Assembly (NCBI GenBank): GCA_023269615.1
Contig: JAHFSY010000009.1
Coordinates: forward strand, 45,965-109,964
Source of the DNA: Verrucomicrobiota bacterium
GTDB lineage: Bacteria > Verrucomicrobiota > Verrucomicrobiia > JABWAM01
Length of the DNA stretch: 64,000 bases
Direction: 5' to 3'
Made by a program: the position numbers and the translations under genes. Below, one piece after another: positions 1 through 8,161 of the stretch. Position 1 is the first letter of the stretch; the number at the start of each line of letters is the position of its first letter. The notes below the pieces were generated by a model that saw nothing but the letters and a program-made list of their open reading frames with translations, ran no database searches and was not told where the DNA came from.

Positions 1-862
1 TGAGTTCGGACACGTCGAACTTTCCAAACGTGGTTTTCCATGAGTCCATCCAGCGGCGGGTGCGACGGGGGAGCATGATGGATGGGAACTGCCACAACGC
101 CTCCATGCGCTGGCCGCCCTTGCGCTGGCAAAGCAGCACGCGGCGGTTGCGGATGACGAGGCCGGCGTATTCAAATTGCCTGATGGTCGCGGGACGGGGT
201 GTCGCGCGCGGGAGCGATTCCTGTTCGCCCCGCGCGAAGGCGTGGCAGCCGTTGCGGATGGGGCAGAGCAGGCAGAAGGGCTTGTGCGGCGTGCAGACCG
301 TCGCCCCAAGCTCCATCATCGCCTGGTTGAAATCGCCGGGCGTTTCCGTCGGGATCAGTTTTTCGGCGAGATCCCAGAGTTGCTTGCGCGTGGCGGCCTT
401 GCGGGTGTCATCGCGGATGCCGAACCAGCGGCAGAGGACGCGGATGACGTTGCCATCGAGAACCGGCAGGGGCAACCCGAAGGCGATGCTGGCGACCGCG
501 CCGAGAGTGTAGCGTCCCACGCCCGGGAGCGAGGCGAGGCGTTCGACCGTGTCGGGGAAACGTCCGTCGAAATCGGCGACGATGGAACGCGCGGCGGCGT
601 GGAGGAAGCGGGCGCGACGATAATAGCCGAGGCCCTCCCACGATTTGAGGACATCCTTTTCAGAAGCGGCGGCGAGGGAACGGGCGTTGGGGAAGCGTTT
701 CAGCCAGCGCAGGTAGTAGGGGATGACGGTCTTGACCTGTGTTTGCTGCAGCATGATTTCCGAGACGAGAATGGAATAAGGATCACGCGTGCGCCGCCAT
801 GGGAGGTCGCGATGGCTCCGGCGGTACCACGGGAGCAGGGGGGATGAGAAGGAAGAGGACAC
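1..862 (-). CDS. mutY: A/G-specific adenine DNA glycosylase MutY (partial, runs off left edge)
   Basis: Base-excision repair glycosylase that removes adenine mispaired with 8-oxoguanine. The reverse-strand translation from a GTG at 862 reads LLPWYRRSHRDLPWRRTRD, then SEIMLQQTQVKTVIPYY, a helix-hairpin-helix LPGVGRYTLGA with the following VLDGNVIRVLCR, and the [4Fe-4S] ligand pattern C-x6-C-x2-C-x5-C in CTPHKPFCLLCPIRNGC. A NUDIX-like 8-oxoG recognition domain begins after it (FEYAGLVIRNRRVLLCQRKGG) and is cut by the window edge. The GTG start is chosen because it precedes the conserved WYRRSHRDLPWR block by about ten residues. It is divergent from rnhC. Family assignment is very secure; only the start and missing C-terminus are uncertain. 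Confidence 0.95.
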   Translation of the reverse strand, partial: MSSSFSSPLLPWYRRSHRDLPWRRTRDPYSILVSEIMLQQTQVKTVIPYYLRWLKRFPNARSLAAASEKDVLKSWEGLGYYRRARFLHAAARSIVADFDGRFPDTVERLASLPGVGRYTLGAVASIAFGLPLPVLDGNVIRVLCRWFGIRDDTRKAATRKQLWDLAEKLIPTETPGDFNQAMMELGATVCTPHKPFCLLCPIRNGCHAFARGEQESLPRATPRPATIRQFEYAGLVIRNRRVLLCQRKGGQRMEALWQFPSIMLPRRTRRWMDSWKTTFGKFDVSEL

Positions 863-871
863 GGGGGTGGA

Positions 872-899
872 ATTTGAGATTTGAAATTTGAGATTTGAA
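872..899. repeat. Heptameric tandem array, unit ATTTGAR x4
   Basis: Between mutY and rnhC the plus strand repeats ATTTGAG and ATTTGAA alternately with exact 7-bp period. Read in another phase the unit is GARATTT, which fits the RAARTTN consensus seen in other arrays of this window. Confidence 0.8.
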
Positions 900-953
900 A
901 TTGAAGCAGCCGCGGCTGATCGCTAAGGAAAGGGAACTGATTTCAGAATCCAG

Positions 954-1883
954 ATGGGTCCACTCCACATTTATACCACCAAGCTTACGGAAGCCCAAGC
1001 CTTGCTGGTGAAGGAGTATCTGGACACGCACGGGTTCAAGGTCCAGGAAGTGCCCTACGCGAAATTCGCCGGCAAGCGCGAGAACGTGGGCGTGGTGTTT
1101 TACGAGAGTGGAAAGCTGGTGGTGCAGGGAAAGGGGACGGAGGAATTCGTCCAGTTTTTTCTTGAGCCGGACGTGCTGCAGGAGGCGCGGCTTGGTTATG
1201 ACGAGGTGCTCAACCCGCAGGCGTACGAGCCGCACATCGGGGTGGACGAGAGCGGCAAGGGCGATTATTTCGGGCCGCTGGTGATCAGCTCCGTGTTTGC
1301 GTCGAGGGAGGCATTTCCAAAATTCAAGGAGTTGAACGTGCGCGATTCCAAGGCGATTTCATCGGACCGGAAGGCGGTGGACATGGCAAAGGAGATCCTT
1401 GCGATGCGTGAGTGTGCGGTGAAGGTGGTGAGGCTTTTGCCCGAGACTTACAACCGCCTGCACGCCAAGATGCGCAACGTGAATGACATGCTGGGTTGGG
1501 GGCACGCGCGGGCGATCGAGGACATGATGTCCTATATCGACCCACAGAAGACCGGGAAAATCTGCCAGCGCGCGATTTCCGACCAGTTCGGCAACAAGCG
1601 GATCATTGAGCGGGCATTGATGGAGCGGGGGAAGGGGATCAAGCTCGAGCAGCGCCATCGGGCGGAGGAAGACCTCGCGGTCGCGGCGGCATCCATCGTC
1701 GCGCGCGCCGGGTTTGTGCAGGGCATCGGCCGTCTTTCGAAACAATGGGGCGTGGAGTTTCCCAAGGGGGCGTCGGAGGCGGTGATCGAGGCTGGAAGAC
1801 AATTTGTCGCCAGGCACGGGCGGGAGGAACTGGGCAAGGTGGCCAAGCTGCATTTCCGGACGACGGAAAGAGTTTTGCAGTGA
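954..1883 (+). CDS. rnhC: Ribonuclease HIII
   Basis: 309-residue RNase HIII that cleaves the RNA strand of RNA-DNA hybrids. The N-terminal ~85 residues form the TBP-like substrate-binding domain typical of HIII. The catalytic domain starts with VDESGKGDYFGPLV, with acidic residues D98 and E99, followed by RDSK (D131), a conserved SDQFG segment (D210) and the closing AVAAASIVAR helix. The length matches the family. RNase HIII is typical of Firmicutes, Chlamydiae and other PVC bacteria. The next gene starts inside its stop codon, so the two are probably co-transcribed. Confidence 0.95.
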   Translation: MGPLHIYTTKLTEAQALLVKEYLDTHGFKVQEVPYAKFAGKRENVGVVFYESGKLVVQGKGTEEFVQFFLEPDVLQEARLGYDEVLNPQAYEPHIGVDESGKGDYFGPLVISSVFASREAFPKFKELNVRDSKAISSDRKAVDMAKEILAMRECAVKVVRLLPETYNRLHAKMRNVNDMLGWGHARAIEDMMSYIDPQKTGKICQRAISDQFGNKRIIERALMERGKGIKLEQRHRAEEDLAVAAASIVARAGFVQGIGRLSKQWGVEFPKGASEAVIEAGRQFVARHGREELGKVAKLHFRTTERVLQ

Positions 1884-2512
1884 AGAACCTGCCGGCGACC
1901 ACGATCCAACTGGATCATGAGACGGCACTTGCCGAGGTGCGGGCCATGATGCGCGAGCACGATCGTGAACCCACGCATGTCGAGCACGTGTCGCAACTCG
2001 CCCTTCAGCTTTTCGACCAGCTGGCGCCGCTTCACCAGCTCGGCGCCAACGATCGCTTCATCCTCCTGGCCGCCGCGTTGTTGCACGACATCGGATGGCC
2101 AGCATCGGAAGGTGGGCGCAAGCATCACAAGATTGCCGCGCGGATGATCCGTCAACAGCGTTGGAAATCCGTTCCGGACGATTGGATTCCCCTCATCGCC
2201 TGCGTGGCGCGTTACCACCGCCGCACGCCACCCCGTGAACATCACCGCAAGTTGCTTGCCCTTGCCAGGGCAGACGAAACCCGGGTGCGTCTCCTCGTCC
2301 CGCTCCTGCGCCTTGCCGACGCCCTTGACCGCACCCACCTTTGCCGCGTCACCAGGGTTCATGCGTCACTCAAGCCCGGCGCCATTGAAATCCGACTCGA
2401 GGGATTGGGGGAAATGGACGCCGAAATCAAAACCGCGCTTCGGAAATCCGATGCGTTCCCAGCCGCGTATGGGCACCACATCCAGATTGTAAACGGACCT
2501 GCGTGCAGCTGA
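1880..2512 (+). CDS. Stand-alone HD-domain phosphohydrolase (Ppx/GppA C-terminal-like)
   Basis: About 210 residues from a GTG at 1880 that overlaps the rnhC stop (GTGA), which decides the start. Motifs are HVEHVSQLALQLFDQL, the metal-binding LLHDIGWPASEGGRKHHKIAARMI, VARYHRR and LRLADALDRTH. This H...HD...H...D pattern and the RLADALDRTH segment resemble the HD domain that forms the C-terminal part of exopolyphosphatase/GppA proteins, but the ASKHA catalytic domain is absent. A nucleotide or phosphate-ester phosphohydrolase is likely; the substrate cannot be read from the sequence. It converges tail to tail with the kinase gene with no gap. Confidence 0.8.
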   Translation: MKNLPATTIQLDHETALAEVRAMMREHDREPTHVEHVSQLALQLFDQLAPLHQLGANDRFILLAAALLHDIGWPASEGGRKHHKIAARMIRQQRWKSVPDDWIPLIACVARYHRRTPPREHHRKLLALARADETRVRLLVPLLRLADALDRTHLCRVTRVHASLKPGAIEIRLEGLGEMDAEIKTALRKSDAFPAAYGHHIQIVNGPACS

Positions 2513-2519
2513 TCAGCTG
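2506..2519. repeat. 14-bp perfect palindrome across two abutting stop codons
   Basis: CAGCTGATCAGCTG is its own reverse complement. It spans the TGA of the HD gene (2510-2512) and the TGA of the convergent PfkB gene (2513-2515), so the two genes end in the same sequence on opposite strands. It is too short and lacks a T-run for a classical terminator. Confidence 0.7.
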
Positions 2520-3634
2520 TATTCCTGCAGGAACTTTCGCAAGTTATCGATCGTCGGGCTTTTGGCGGTGCGGACATAATAGCCCGAGGTTGACACCCCG
2601 AGTTGCAGCCGTTGTTCCAGCTCACCGCCCAGCATGAAACCAAGGCAATATCCCGCGTTGAAGTGATCGCCGGCGCCGGTGGAGATCACGGGCCTGGGGT
2701 CGTAGGGCCCTTCTGCGATTGCGCTGCCGGTGGCGGAAGCGGCGATGGCGTATTTCGTGGCATGCACCACCATGCCCTCGACGCCCAGTTTGGCCTGCAA
2801 GAGCCCGGCGCGTTTGAGAATATCCTCACGGGTCGTTCCCACGGAAGAAATTCCCAGGGCCTCGCATACCTCCTCCGACTCCTTCTGGTTCAGGCCGAGC
2901 GTGACGTCGAACCATTTCTGGAATCGGCCGACCAGATCCATCGCCATCGCAACGTCCTCCTTCAGGCGGAATTCCGGGTCAGCGATGTCGAAAAAGATTT
3001 TGCGCCGGCGGCCTGCCGCAAGCGGCGAGAGTTTGGGGCAGATTTCCGCCTGCATCTGGCGCCAGATATCCGACATGCCGGGCAGGGCGGTCCAGTTGTT
3101 CAGGGCGATGAAGGTTGCCTGGTCGAACAAGGCGAGGAGTTTTTCCTTCCCGATCACGCGTTGGAGTGTTTCCCACGTGACATCCCTCGCCGAATCCTGG
3201 CGGGAGAGCATGATTTTGCCGTCTTCAAACTCGATGGCGTCGGTGTAACTGGCATCGGCGACCGTGATGACACTGCATTCTTTTTTCATCGGCTGGAAGA
3301 TGGCGTGCAGGTCGGGGAATCCCATGTTGCCGACGCAGGTGAGCGGCAGGCCGAAGTTGATGAGGGCATGGGCCATGATGGGGCCATTGCCACCGAGCTT
3401 GAGTTGCTGGACCGAGAGCTCGAACTTGGTGCTCTTGCCGGCTGCGGCATCGACGCGCTCGGCCCACTTGGAGATTTTTTCGATGTGCGTGGCGGTGCCA
3501 TCCGCCTGGCGCTTGTCCACGATGCGGATGATGGAATCCACGAATCCATCGAGCCCCACCACGGCGCGTTCGCGCGCGATCTTCGCCTCGGCTCCCTCGA
3601 GCAGTTTCAAGGCATTTTCGGTCGAGATGCTCAT
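2513..3634 (-). CDS. PfkB-family carbohydrate kinase
   Basis: 373-residue ribokinase/PfkB-superfamily kinase that phosphorylates a sugar or related alcohol with ATP. Near the N-terminus is VVGLDGFVDSII, a central LGGNGPIMAHALINFG resembles the substrate-lid and GGN region, and the C-terminal anion-hole and catalytic-base motif STGAGDHFNAGY is intact. The protein is longer than ribokinase, with a charged N-terminal helix. The substrate cannot be decided; no sugar pathway gene lies beside it. The ATG at 3634 lies just after the convergent DUF4412-like gene region and is the only sensible start. Confidence 0.88.
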   Translation of the reverse strand: MSISTENALKLLEGAEAKIARERAVVGLDGFVDSIIRIVDKRQADGTATHIEKISKWAERVDAAAGKSTKFELSVQQLKLGGNGPIMAHALINFGLPLTCVGNMGFPDLHAIFQPMKKECSVITVADASYTDAIEFEDGKIMLSRQDSARDVTWETLQRVIGKEKLLALFDQATFIALNNWTALPGMSDIWRQMQAEICPKLSPLAAGRRRKIFFDIADPEFRLKEDVAMAMDLVGRFQKWFDVTLGLNQKESEEVCEALGISSVGTTREDILKRAGLLQAKLGVEGMVVHATKYAIAASATGSAIAEGPYDPRPVISTGAGDHFNAGYCLGFMLGGELEQRLQLGVSTSGYYVRTAKSPTIDNLRKFLQEYS

Positions 3635-3641
3635 GCGGTCC

Positions 3642-4580
3642 TTATTCGTCGGGCTGGCTGGCCCCGCTCGTCGCGCCCTTGGGCAAGTTTTTCATCATTT
3701 CCTCCATGTTCACACCGTCGCCCTTGCCATTCATCATCGCTTTCATCAACTCCTGTGCCTGCAGGGCGGCGACATCGTCCACCTTTTTGAAACTGGGCGG
3801 GATCTCAAACTGGTTTGCATTGATCTTGTCGGCGGTGAGGGAAAGCACTTCGTAGAGGGTGGATTTTTTGGATGTTTCCCCCTTGGGGGCGGTGGGCGCA
3901 CGATCAGCCATCGTGTCCATGACCGCAGTTTCCATGGAGGACTCGCCCTCCATCGCAAGAGTGTAGCCCTTTGAAAGATCACTGCTTGCCTGGGCTGGCA
4001 GCTGCCCTTTCACCATTCCGGCCATCATGGACATGCCCACCTCCATTTCCTTGCGCTCGGCAGCGGGATAGTTTTTGTAAAGTTCCCTGGTGTGCGCTTC
4101 GCCAAACTCACGCGTCTCCTTGTCCATCTGCTCGAGCATGGGTGTGTACGGTGTAAGCCAGAGCTCGGCGCTGTGCTTGCCGTCGGCTTTCACTTCATAG
4201 CTCGTGGCGCTGAACCCTGCGATCATTCGTGTCCGATCCGTCTTGCGGATTTCCAGCTTGGGCGCTTTCTCCGCGTTACCCTGTTTTGCGGAGTTGATCA
4301 TCTCCGCCTCCGTGGAGTTTTTCTGGTAGGGAAGAGCAATCGGCTTTTCGTCATAAACCTTCAGCTGGAGGTCGATGGTCCACTGCACGCCCTTGTCCAC
4401 GCGGGTGATGGTGACAATCGTGCCGCCGGTCATGGGGTTCGGAATCTCGTTGCGCTGCTTGAGCCCCGCTGTCCATGTCTTGATCTTCATCCCCATCATG
4501 GTCTTGGCCTCGACCATGCCATCGGCGCGGACCCCGACCAGGGGTGACAGAATGAAAAAAAGGAGAACCAGTCTTTTCAT
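3642..4580 (-). CDS. Secreted DUF4412-like protein of unknown function
   Basis: 312 residues starting at MKRLVLLFFILSPLVGVRADG, a clear signal peptide with probable cleavage after ADG-adjacent alanine. The mature part begins MVEAKTMMGMKIKTWTAGLKQRNE and contains repeated beta-strand-like segments and a methionine-rich C-terminal tail (MKAMMNGKGDGVNMEEMMKN). The 'xGMVxAKxxMGxKxKTW' opening resembles DUF4412-type periplasmic proteins of Verrucomicrobia. The upstream 78 codons of the same open frame are antisense to the antitoxin gene and lack a signal sequence, so they were not used. Function unknown. Confidence 0.75.
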   Translation of the reverse strand: MKRLVLLFFILSPLVGVRADGMVEAKTMMGMKIKTWTAGLKQRNEIPNPMTGGTIVTITRVDKGVQWTIDLQLKVYDEKPIALPYQKNSTEAEMINSAKQGNAEKAPKLEIRKTDRTRMIAGFSATSYEVKADGKHSAELWLTPYTPMLEQMDKETREFGEAHTRELYKNYPAAERKEMEVGMSMMAGMVKGQLPAQASSDLSKGYTLAMEGESSMETAVMDTMADRAPTAPKGETSKKSTLYEVLSLTADKINANQFEIPPSFKKVDDVAALQAQELMKAMMNGKGDGVNMEEMMKNLPKGATSGASQPDE

Positions 4581-4659
4581 GCCCCATTTGAAGCGGTTTT
4601 TTTGCGCGCGATCAAGGATTTGATACGCGGGTCGAATTCTATTGCTGCAAGCATCAATC

Positions 4660-5010
4660 TCAGGCTGCAAGGCGCCGCGAGGAGGCATCTTCAAGCAACA
4701 CTTCCGGCTTGCGTCGTACAAGGTCCAAGAGGCGCAACGCCGCTCCTGTGGGACGCCTTCTCCCCTTCTCCCAACTGCGCTCAGTCGCGGGCGGCACATT
4801 GAGCATGGCTGCAAACACGGCCTGGCTCATGTTCAGACGGCGTCGGATGGCTCCGATTTCGCGCGGTTTCATCGGCTTGACCGGCTCAGGAATCGTGATG
4901 GTGGTTACGCGCAATGTCAGTTTGCGCCGACCTTGAAGATGTTCGACGAACTCTTCAACACTGCGCACGAGAGTCTCCGCATCAAATTTGATTTCCTTGT
5001 GTTTTTTCAT
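4660..5010 (-). CDS. HigA-type XRE antitoxin
   Basis: 116 residues starting at MKKHKEIKF. The start is fixed by AAGGAG seven bases upstream (in AAAAAGGAGTTTCAAA), better than the ATG seven codons earlier. A helix-turn-helix of the Cro/C1 type lies at about residues 55-100 (IRRRLNMSQAVFAAMLNVPPATERSWEKG), the arrangement of HigA2-like antitoxins where the DNA-binding domain follows an N-terminal toxin-binding part. It overlaps the toxin gene by 29 bp and is translated from the same message. It probably neutralises the toxin and represses the pair. Confidence 0.85.
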   Translation of the reverse strand: MKKHKEIKFDAETLVRSVEEFVEHLQGRRKLTLRVTTITIPEPVKPMKPREIGAIRRRLNMSQAVFAAMLNVPPATERSWEKGRRRPTGAALRLLDLVRRKPEVLLEDASSRRLAA

Positions 5011-5341
5011 TTTGAAACTCCTTTTTCGCAAGAACGGCCAGTTCGGATAGCCGCTTCAATTGTTCGTGAGTCAAGTTTTCACAACGCCCCTTGGGGTAGC
5101 AATGAAACAGCATGATCATTCGTGTGTCGGGATTGTACCAATAAATCACCCGGGCGCCCCCGCTCTTCCCTCTCCCAGGCAATGCCAACCGTGCTTTACG
5201 CAACCCTCCGCTCCCCGGGATGACCGGGCCCTGATTCGGGTTTCGCACAAGACAGAGTTGGAATTTACGGTAGGCCTCATCGTCCACTAAATGTGTGATT
5301 TGCTCTGTAAACCTGTGGTGTTCAATAAATCGGATTTTCAT
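4982..5341 (-). CDS. HigB/RelE-like toxin
   Basis: 119 residues of the RelE/HigB (phage Gp49-like) family, probably a ribosome-dependent mRNA interferase. Visible features are MKIRFIEHHRFTEQITHLVDDEAYRKFQ, the GSGGLRKARLALPGRGKSGGARVIYW core, and YNPDTRMIMLFHCYPKG, with the usual conserved basic residues. The toxin-first, antitoxin-second order is typical of higBA. It begins only 38 bp after the gspF stop and on the same strand, so it may be read through from the secretion operon; TTGCAA and TAATAG upstream are spaced poorly for an independent promoter. Confidence 0.85.
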   Translation of the reverse strand: MKIRFIEHHRFTEQITHLVDDEAYRKFQLCLVRNPNQGPVIPGSGGLRKARLALPGRGKSGGARVIYWYNPDTRMIMLFHCYPKGRCENLTHEQLKRLSELAVLAKKEFQNEKTQGNQI

Positions 5342-5379
5342 AAAGCTATTACAGAGTCATACTGTTTGCAAGTGTCGAT

Positions 5380-6600
5380 TCACATCCGTCCAATCCCGCT
5401 TGTCAGATCAAACACGGCCATCACCACGCTGAAGACGATGCTCCCTACGAATGCGGCCATGGCCACGATCAGGATGGGTTCCACGAGTGATGTAAACGTG
5501 AGAAGCGCCCGGTCCAGGTCGCGCTCGCATGACTCGGCTGCGTGACGCAAGGCGCCACCCAGGTCTCCGGTGCGCTCGCCCACGGCCAGCATGTCGAGCA
5601 GCATGCCTGATAAAAGATTCCGCGACTTCAACGACTCGTGAAGGCTTCTCCCATCCCGCACCTGGGCCCGCGCTTCCCGGACCACCTCCCGCAGCGCGGC
5701 ATTTCCGAGTGTTGCTTCGGACACGCCCAATGCCTCCACCAGTGTCACCCCGCTTTGCAGCAGGGTGGAAAGTGTCTGGGCGAAGCGGCTGAATTCCTCG
5801 AGCGAGTGAAGTCGTCCCGCCAGCGGCCACGCCAGGCGGCGCCGGTCCCAGCTCAGGCGGTGCTGGGGGGTTCGCATCCATTTGCGGAACAGCATCCAGC
5901 CCGCGCCGCACGCCAGCGGAATCATCCACCCGTATTGCATGAGCGTGTCACTCGTCCACACCAGCACCTGCGTGGAAAAGGGCAGCGCCTGGCCCATGTC
6001 CTTGAACATCCCCGAGAGGCGCGGAAGCATCACCAGCATGAAAAAGGCGACGGTCATCGCGCCTGCCGCAAGCACGATGCATGGATAAACCAGCGCTCCG
6101 ACTACGCGCTGGCGGATGGCCTCGCGCTGGCGCAGGTGCCGCGCGAGCCGCTCAAGCATCCCGACCAGGTGCCCGCCTGCCTCGCCGGCTGACACCATGG
6201 AGCGATAAAGTCCGTCGAAGAGTGACGGATGTGCCGCCATGGATTGCGAGAGCGATCTGCCCTCGATGACACTGGATTTCAATCCTTCAAACACCGCGCC
6301 CCAGGCGCGATCCGTGCATCGTGTTGCCATCGAATCCAGGGCCTCGCTCAACCTCATTCCCGCCCCCAGCAACTGGGCCAGCTGCTCCGTGCGAATTGGC
6401 ACATCGCGGCGACGAGCCTTGGAGGGATCCACAGGATTTTTCGCAACGAATTTTGCGCAAACCTCGGGTGTGAGGCGGATCACAAACAAGTCGCGGGACG
6501 AAATCATCTGGTGCGCCTGGCGCGCATCCGCCGCCTCGATACGTTCGCGGTGAAGGCGACCAGCCCGGTCGCGTGCTTCCAGTTGAAAATTCACTCCCAT
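5380..6600 (-). CDS. gspF: Type II secretion inner-membrane platform protein GspF
   Basis: 406-residue polytopic platform protein with two GspF domains. The first, about residues 70-200, runs from RTEQLAQLLGAGMRLSEALD through SMVSAGEAGGHLVGMLERLA; the second, about 270-395, from FSRFAQTLSTLLQSGVTLVEAL through AVGERTGDLGGALRHAAE. Three hydrophobic segments are seen (VVGALVYPCIVLAAGAMTVAFFM, IPLACGAGWMLF and VEPILIVAMAAFVGSIVFSVVMAVF). It anchors the pseudopilin machine and couples it to GspE. It is the last secretion gene of the operon, followed by higBA. Confidence 0.95.
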   Translation of the reverse strand: MGVNFQLEARDRAGRLHRERIEAADARQAHQMISSRDLFVIRLTPEVCAKFVAKNPVDPSKARRRDVPIRTEQLAQLLGAGMRLSEALDSMATRCTDRAWGAVFEGLKSSVIEGRSLSQSMAAHPSLFDGLYRSMVSAGEAGGHLVGMLERLARHLRQREAIRQRVVGALVYPCIVLAAGAMTVAFFMLVMLPRLSGMFKDMGQALPFSTQVLVWTSDTLMQYGWMIPLACGAGWMLFRKWMRTPQHRLSWDRRRLAWPLAGRLHSLEEFSRFAQTLSTLLQSGVTLVEALGVSEATLGNAALREVVREARAQVRDGRSLHESLKSRNLLSGMLLDMLAVGERTGDLGGALRHAAESCERDLDRALLTFTSLVEPILIVAMAAFVGSIVFSVVMAVFDLTSGIGRM

Positions 6601-6619
6601 GATTCCGTCCCTTCCTTTT

Positions 6620-6647
6620 CTGACTGCCGACAGCTGACAGCTGACAG
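6620..6647. repeat. Heptameric tandem array, unit CTGACAG
   Basis: In the 52-bp gap between gspE and gspF, four 7-bp units of the CTGANNG type follow each other, two of them exactly CTGACAG. A related array lies at 55742-55803. Confidence 0.8.
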
Positions 6648-6652
6648 CTTCT

Positions 6653-8161
6653 TCATTCCCTCTCCTCCGTGACCCGCATCACTTCATCCACCGTGGTGAT
6701 TCCCTGCGCGGCCTTGATCCATCCATCCTGTCGCAGCGTGAGCATTCCCTCCTTCACGGATGCGTCGCGCAGCGTCGCGGCAGACGCGTGGTTCAACACG
6801 AGCGGACGCAGCGTCTCGCTCAACTCCATGAATTCATGGATCGCCGTGCGACCGAGATAACCCTGGCTACCGCATCGCTCACAACCAGCGCCCTGTCGGA
6901 ACCGGAAATCCCCACTGCGACCACACAACCACTCAAAATCAGCGGGCGGGAGCGCCGATGGCGTTCCGCATGGTTTCGCACAATGCGGGCAGACTGTGCG
7001 CACGAGGCGTTGCGCGATCACGAGCTGGAGCGATGACGAGACAAGAAACGGTTCCACGCCCATGTCGAGCAGCCGCGTCACGGCTCCCGGCGCATCATTG
7101 GTGTGCAGCGTGCTGAAGACGAGATGTCCCGTAAGCGAGGCGCGGATCGCAATCTCCGCCGTCTCGTGGTCGCGAATTTCGCCAACCATGATGACATCCG
7201 GATCCTGGCGGAGCACGTGACGAAGACAGCGCGCAAAATCGAATTGAATATCCGTCCGCACCTGCACCTGGTTCACGCCCGCCAGCGTGTACTCGATGGG
7301 ATCCTCGATCGTGATGATCCGCAACTCCTCGCGATTGATCTCACTCAAGGCGGTGTAGAGGGTCGTGCTCTTGCCGCAGCCGGTCGGCCCCGTGAGCAGG
7401 ATGATTCCATGTGGGCGGCGGATGAGCCCGCGCAGGCGCGTGCAGTTTTCAATGCTGAAACCGACATGTTCAAGGCTCATCACCGCGCTCCGGCGCGCCA
7501 GCAATCGCAGGCTCACGCTTTCGCCATGCGCCGTGGGAATGGTCGAGACGCGAACATCGAGTTCTTCCCCATCCATGCGTGTCTGAAGGCGTCCATCCTG
7601 CGGGAGGCGGCGTTCGGCGATGTCCATCCCCGACATCACTTTCACGCGTGAGATGATGCTGTTCTCGAAGCGCTTGATATCCGGGGGAAGTGGCACCGGG
7701 CGAAGCACGCCATCCACTCGAAATCGGATGCGCAGCGAGTCCTCCATCGGCTCGAAATGGATGTCCGTGGCCCGTTCGCGACGGGCTTCGCGAATCACCT
7801 GGTTGACAAAGCGAACCACCGACGCCTCCTCGTCGTCACAACTGGCATCCAGATCCTGTGCCCCAGCCACGCTGCCGTCCCCATCCTTGTCCATCAATGC
7901 GTGCAGCGTGTCGCCGCCGACGCCGTAATGTTTTTGGATGAGTTTCCGGACCAGATTTTCGTCGAGCGCCAGCCAACAGACCTCCTTTTGCAAAAGGTAC
8001 GTGAGAATGGCCGAGACCATGGGGTCATGGGGGCGCGACGCGGCGATTGTGATCTGCCGTTCGCTTTCTTCCACTGGAAGGATGCATCGCTCGAAAATCA
8101 TGCGGCGCGGGAATTCCCCGGAGAGTTGGAAGGTCCGCAGTTGTTCCTCGATCCTGCTCAT
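6653..8161 (-). CDS. gspE: Type II secretion ATPase GspE
   Basis: 502-residue cytoplasmic ATPase that powers pseudopilus assembly. An N-terminal GspE-II-like domain is followed by DIHFEPMEDSLRIRFRVDG, Walker A GPTGCGKST at residues 258-265, an Asp box (IEDPIEY), Walker B IMVGEIRD, the His box LVFSTLHTNDA and a zinc-binding CPHC...CERC knob near residues 400-440. The ATG at 8161 overlaps the preceding stop as ATGA, which decides the start. The C-terminus has the usual EVMRVTEE ending. All catalytic motifs are present. Confidence 0.95.
   Translation of the reverse strand: MSRIEEQLRTFQLSGEFPRRMIFERCILPVEESERQITIAASRPHDPMVSAILTYLLQKEVCWLALDENLVRKLIQKHYGVGGDTLHALMDKDGDGSVAGAQDLDASCDDEEASVVRFVNQVIREARRERATDIHFEPMEDSLRIRFRVDGVLRPVPLPPDIKRFENSIISRVKVMSGMDIAERRLPQDGRLQTRMDGEELDVRVSTIPTAHGESVSLRLLARRSAVMSLEHVGFSIENCTRLRGLIRRPHGIILLTGPTGCGKSTTLYTALSEINREELRIITIEDPIEYTLAGVNQVQVRTDIQFDFARCLRHVLRQDPDVIMVGEIRDHETAEIAIRASLTGHLVFSTLHTNDAPGAVTRLLDMGVEPFLVSSSLQLVIAQRLVRTVCPHCAKPCGTPSALPPADFEWLCGRSGDFRFRQGAGCERCGSQGYLGRTAIHEFMELSETLRPLVLNHASAATLRDASVKEGMLTLRQDGWIKAAQGITTVDEVMRVTEERE

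Noticed and set aside
176..847. 223-codon plus-strand frame over mutY
   Set aside because: Shadow; the minus strand has the full MutY core and iron-sulfur cysteines.
2603..3790. 395-codon plus-strand frame over the PfkB gene
   Set aside because: Shadow frame; the minus-strand product carries the GAGDHFNAGY motif.
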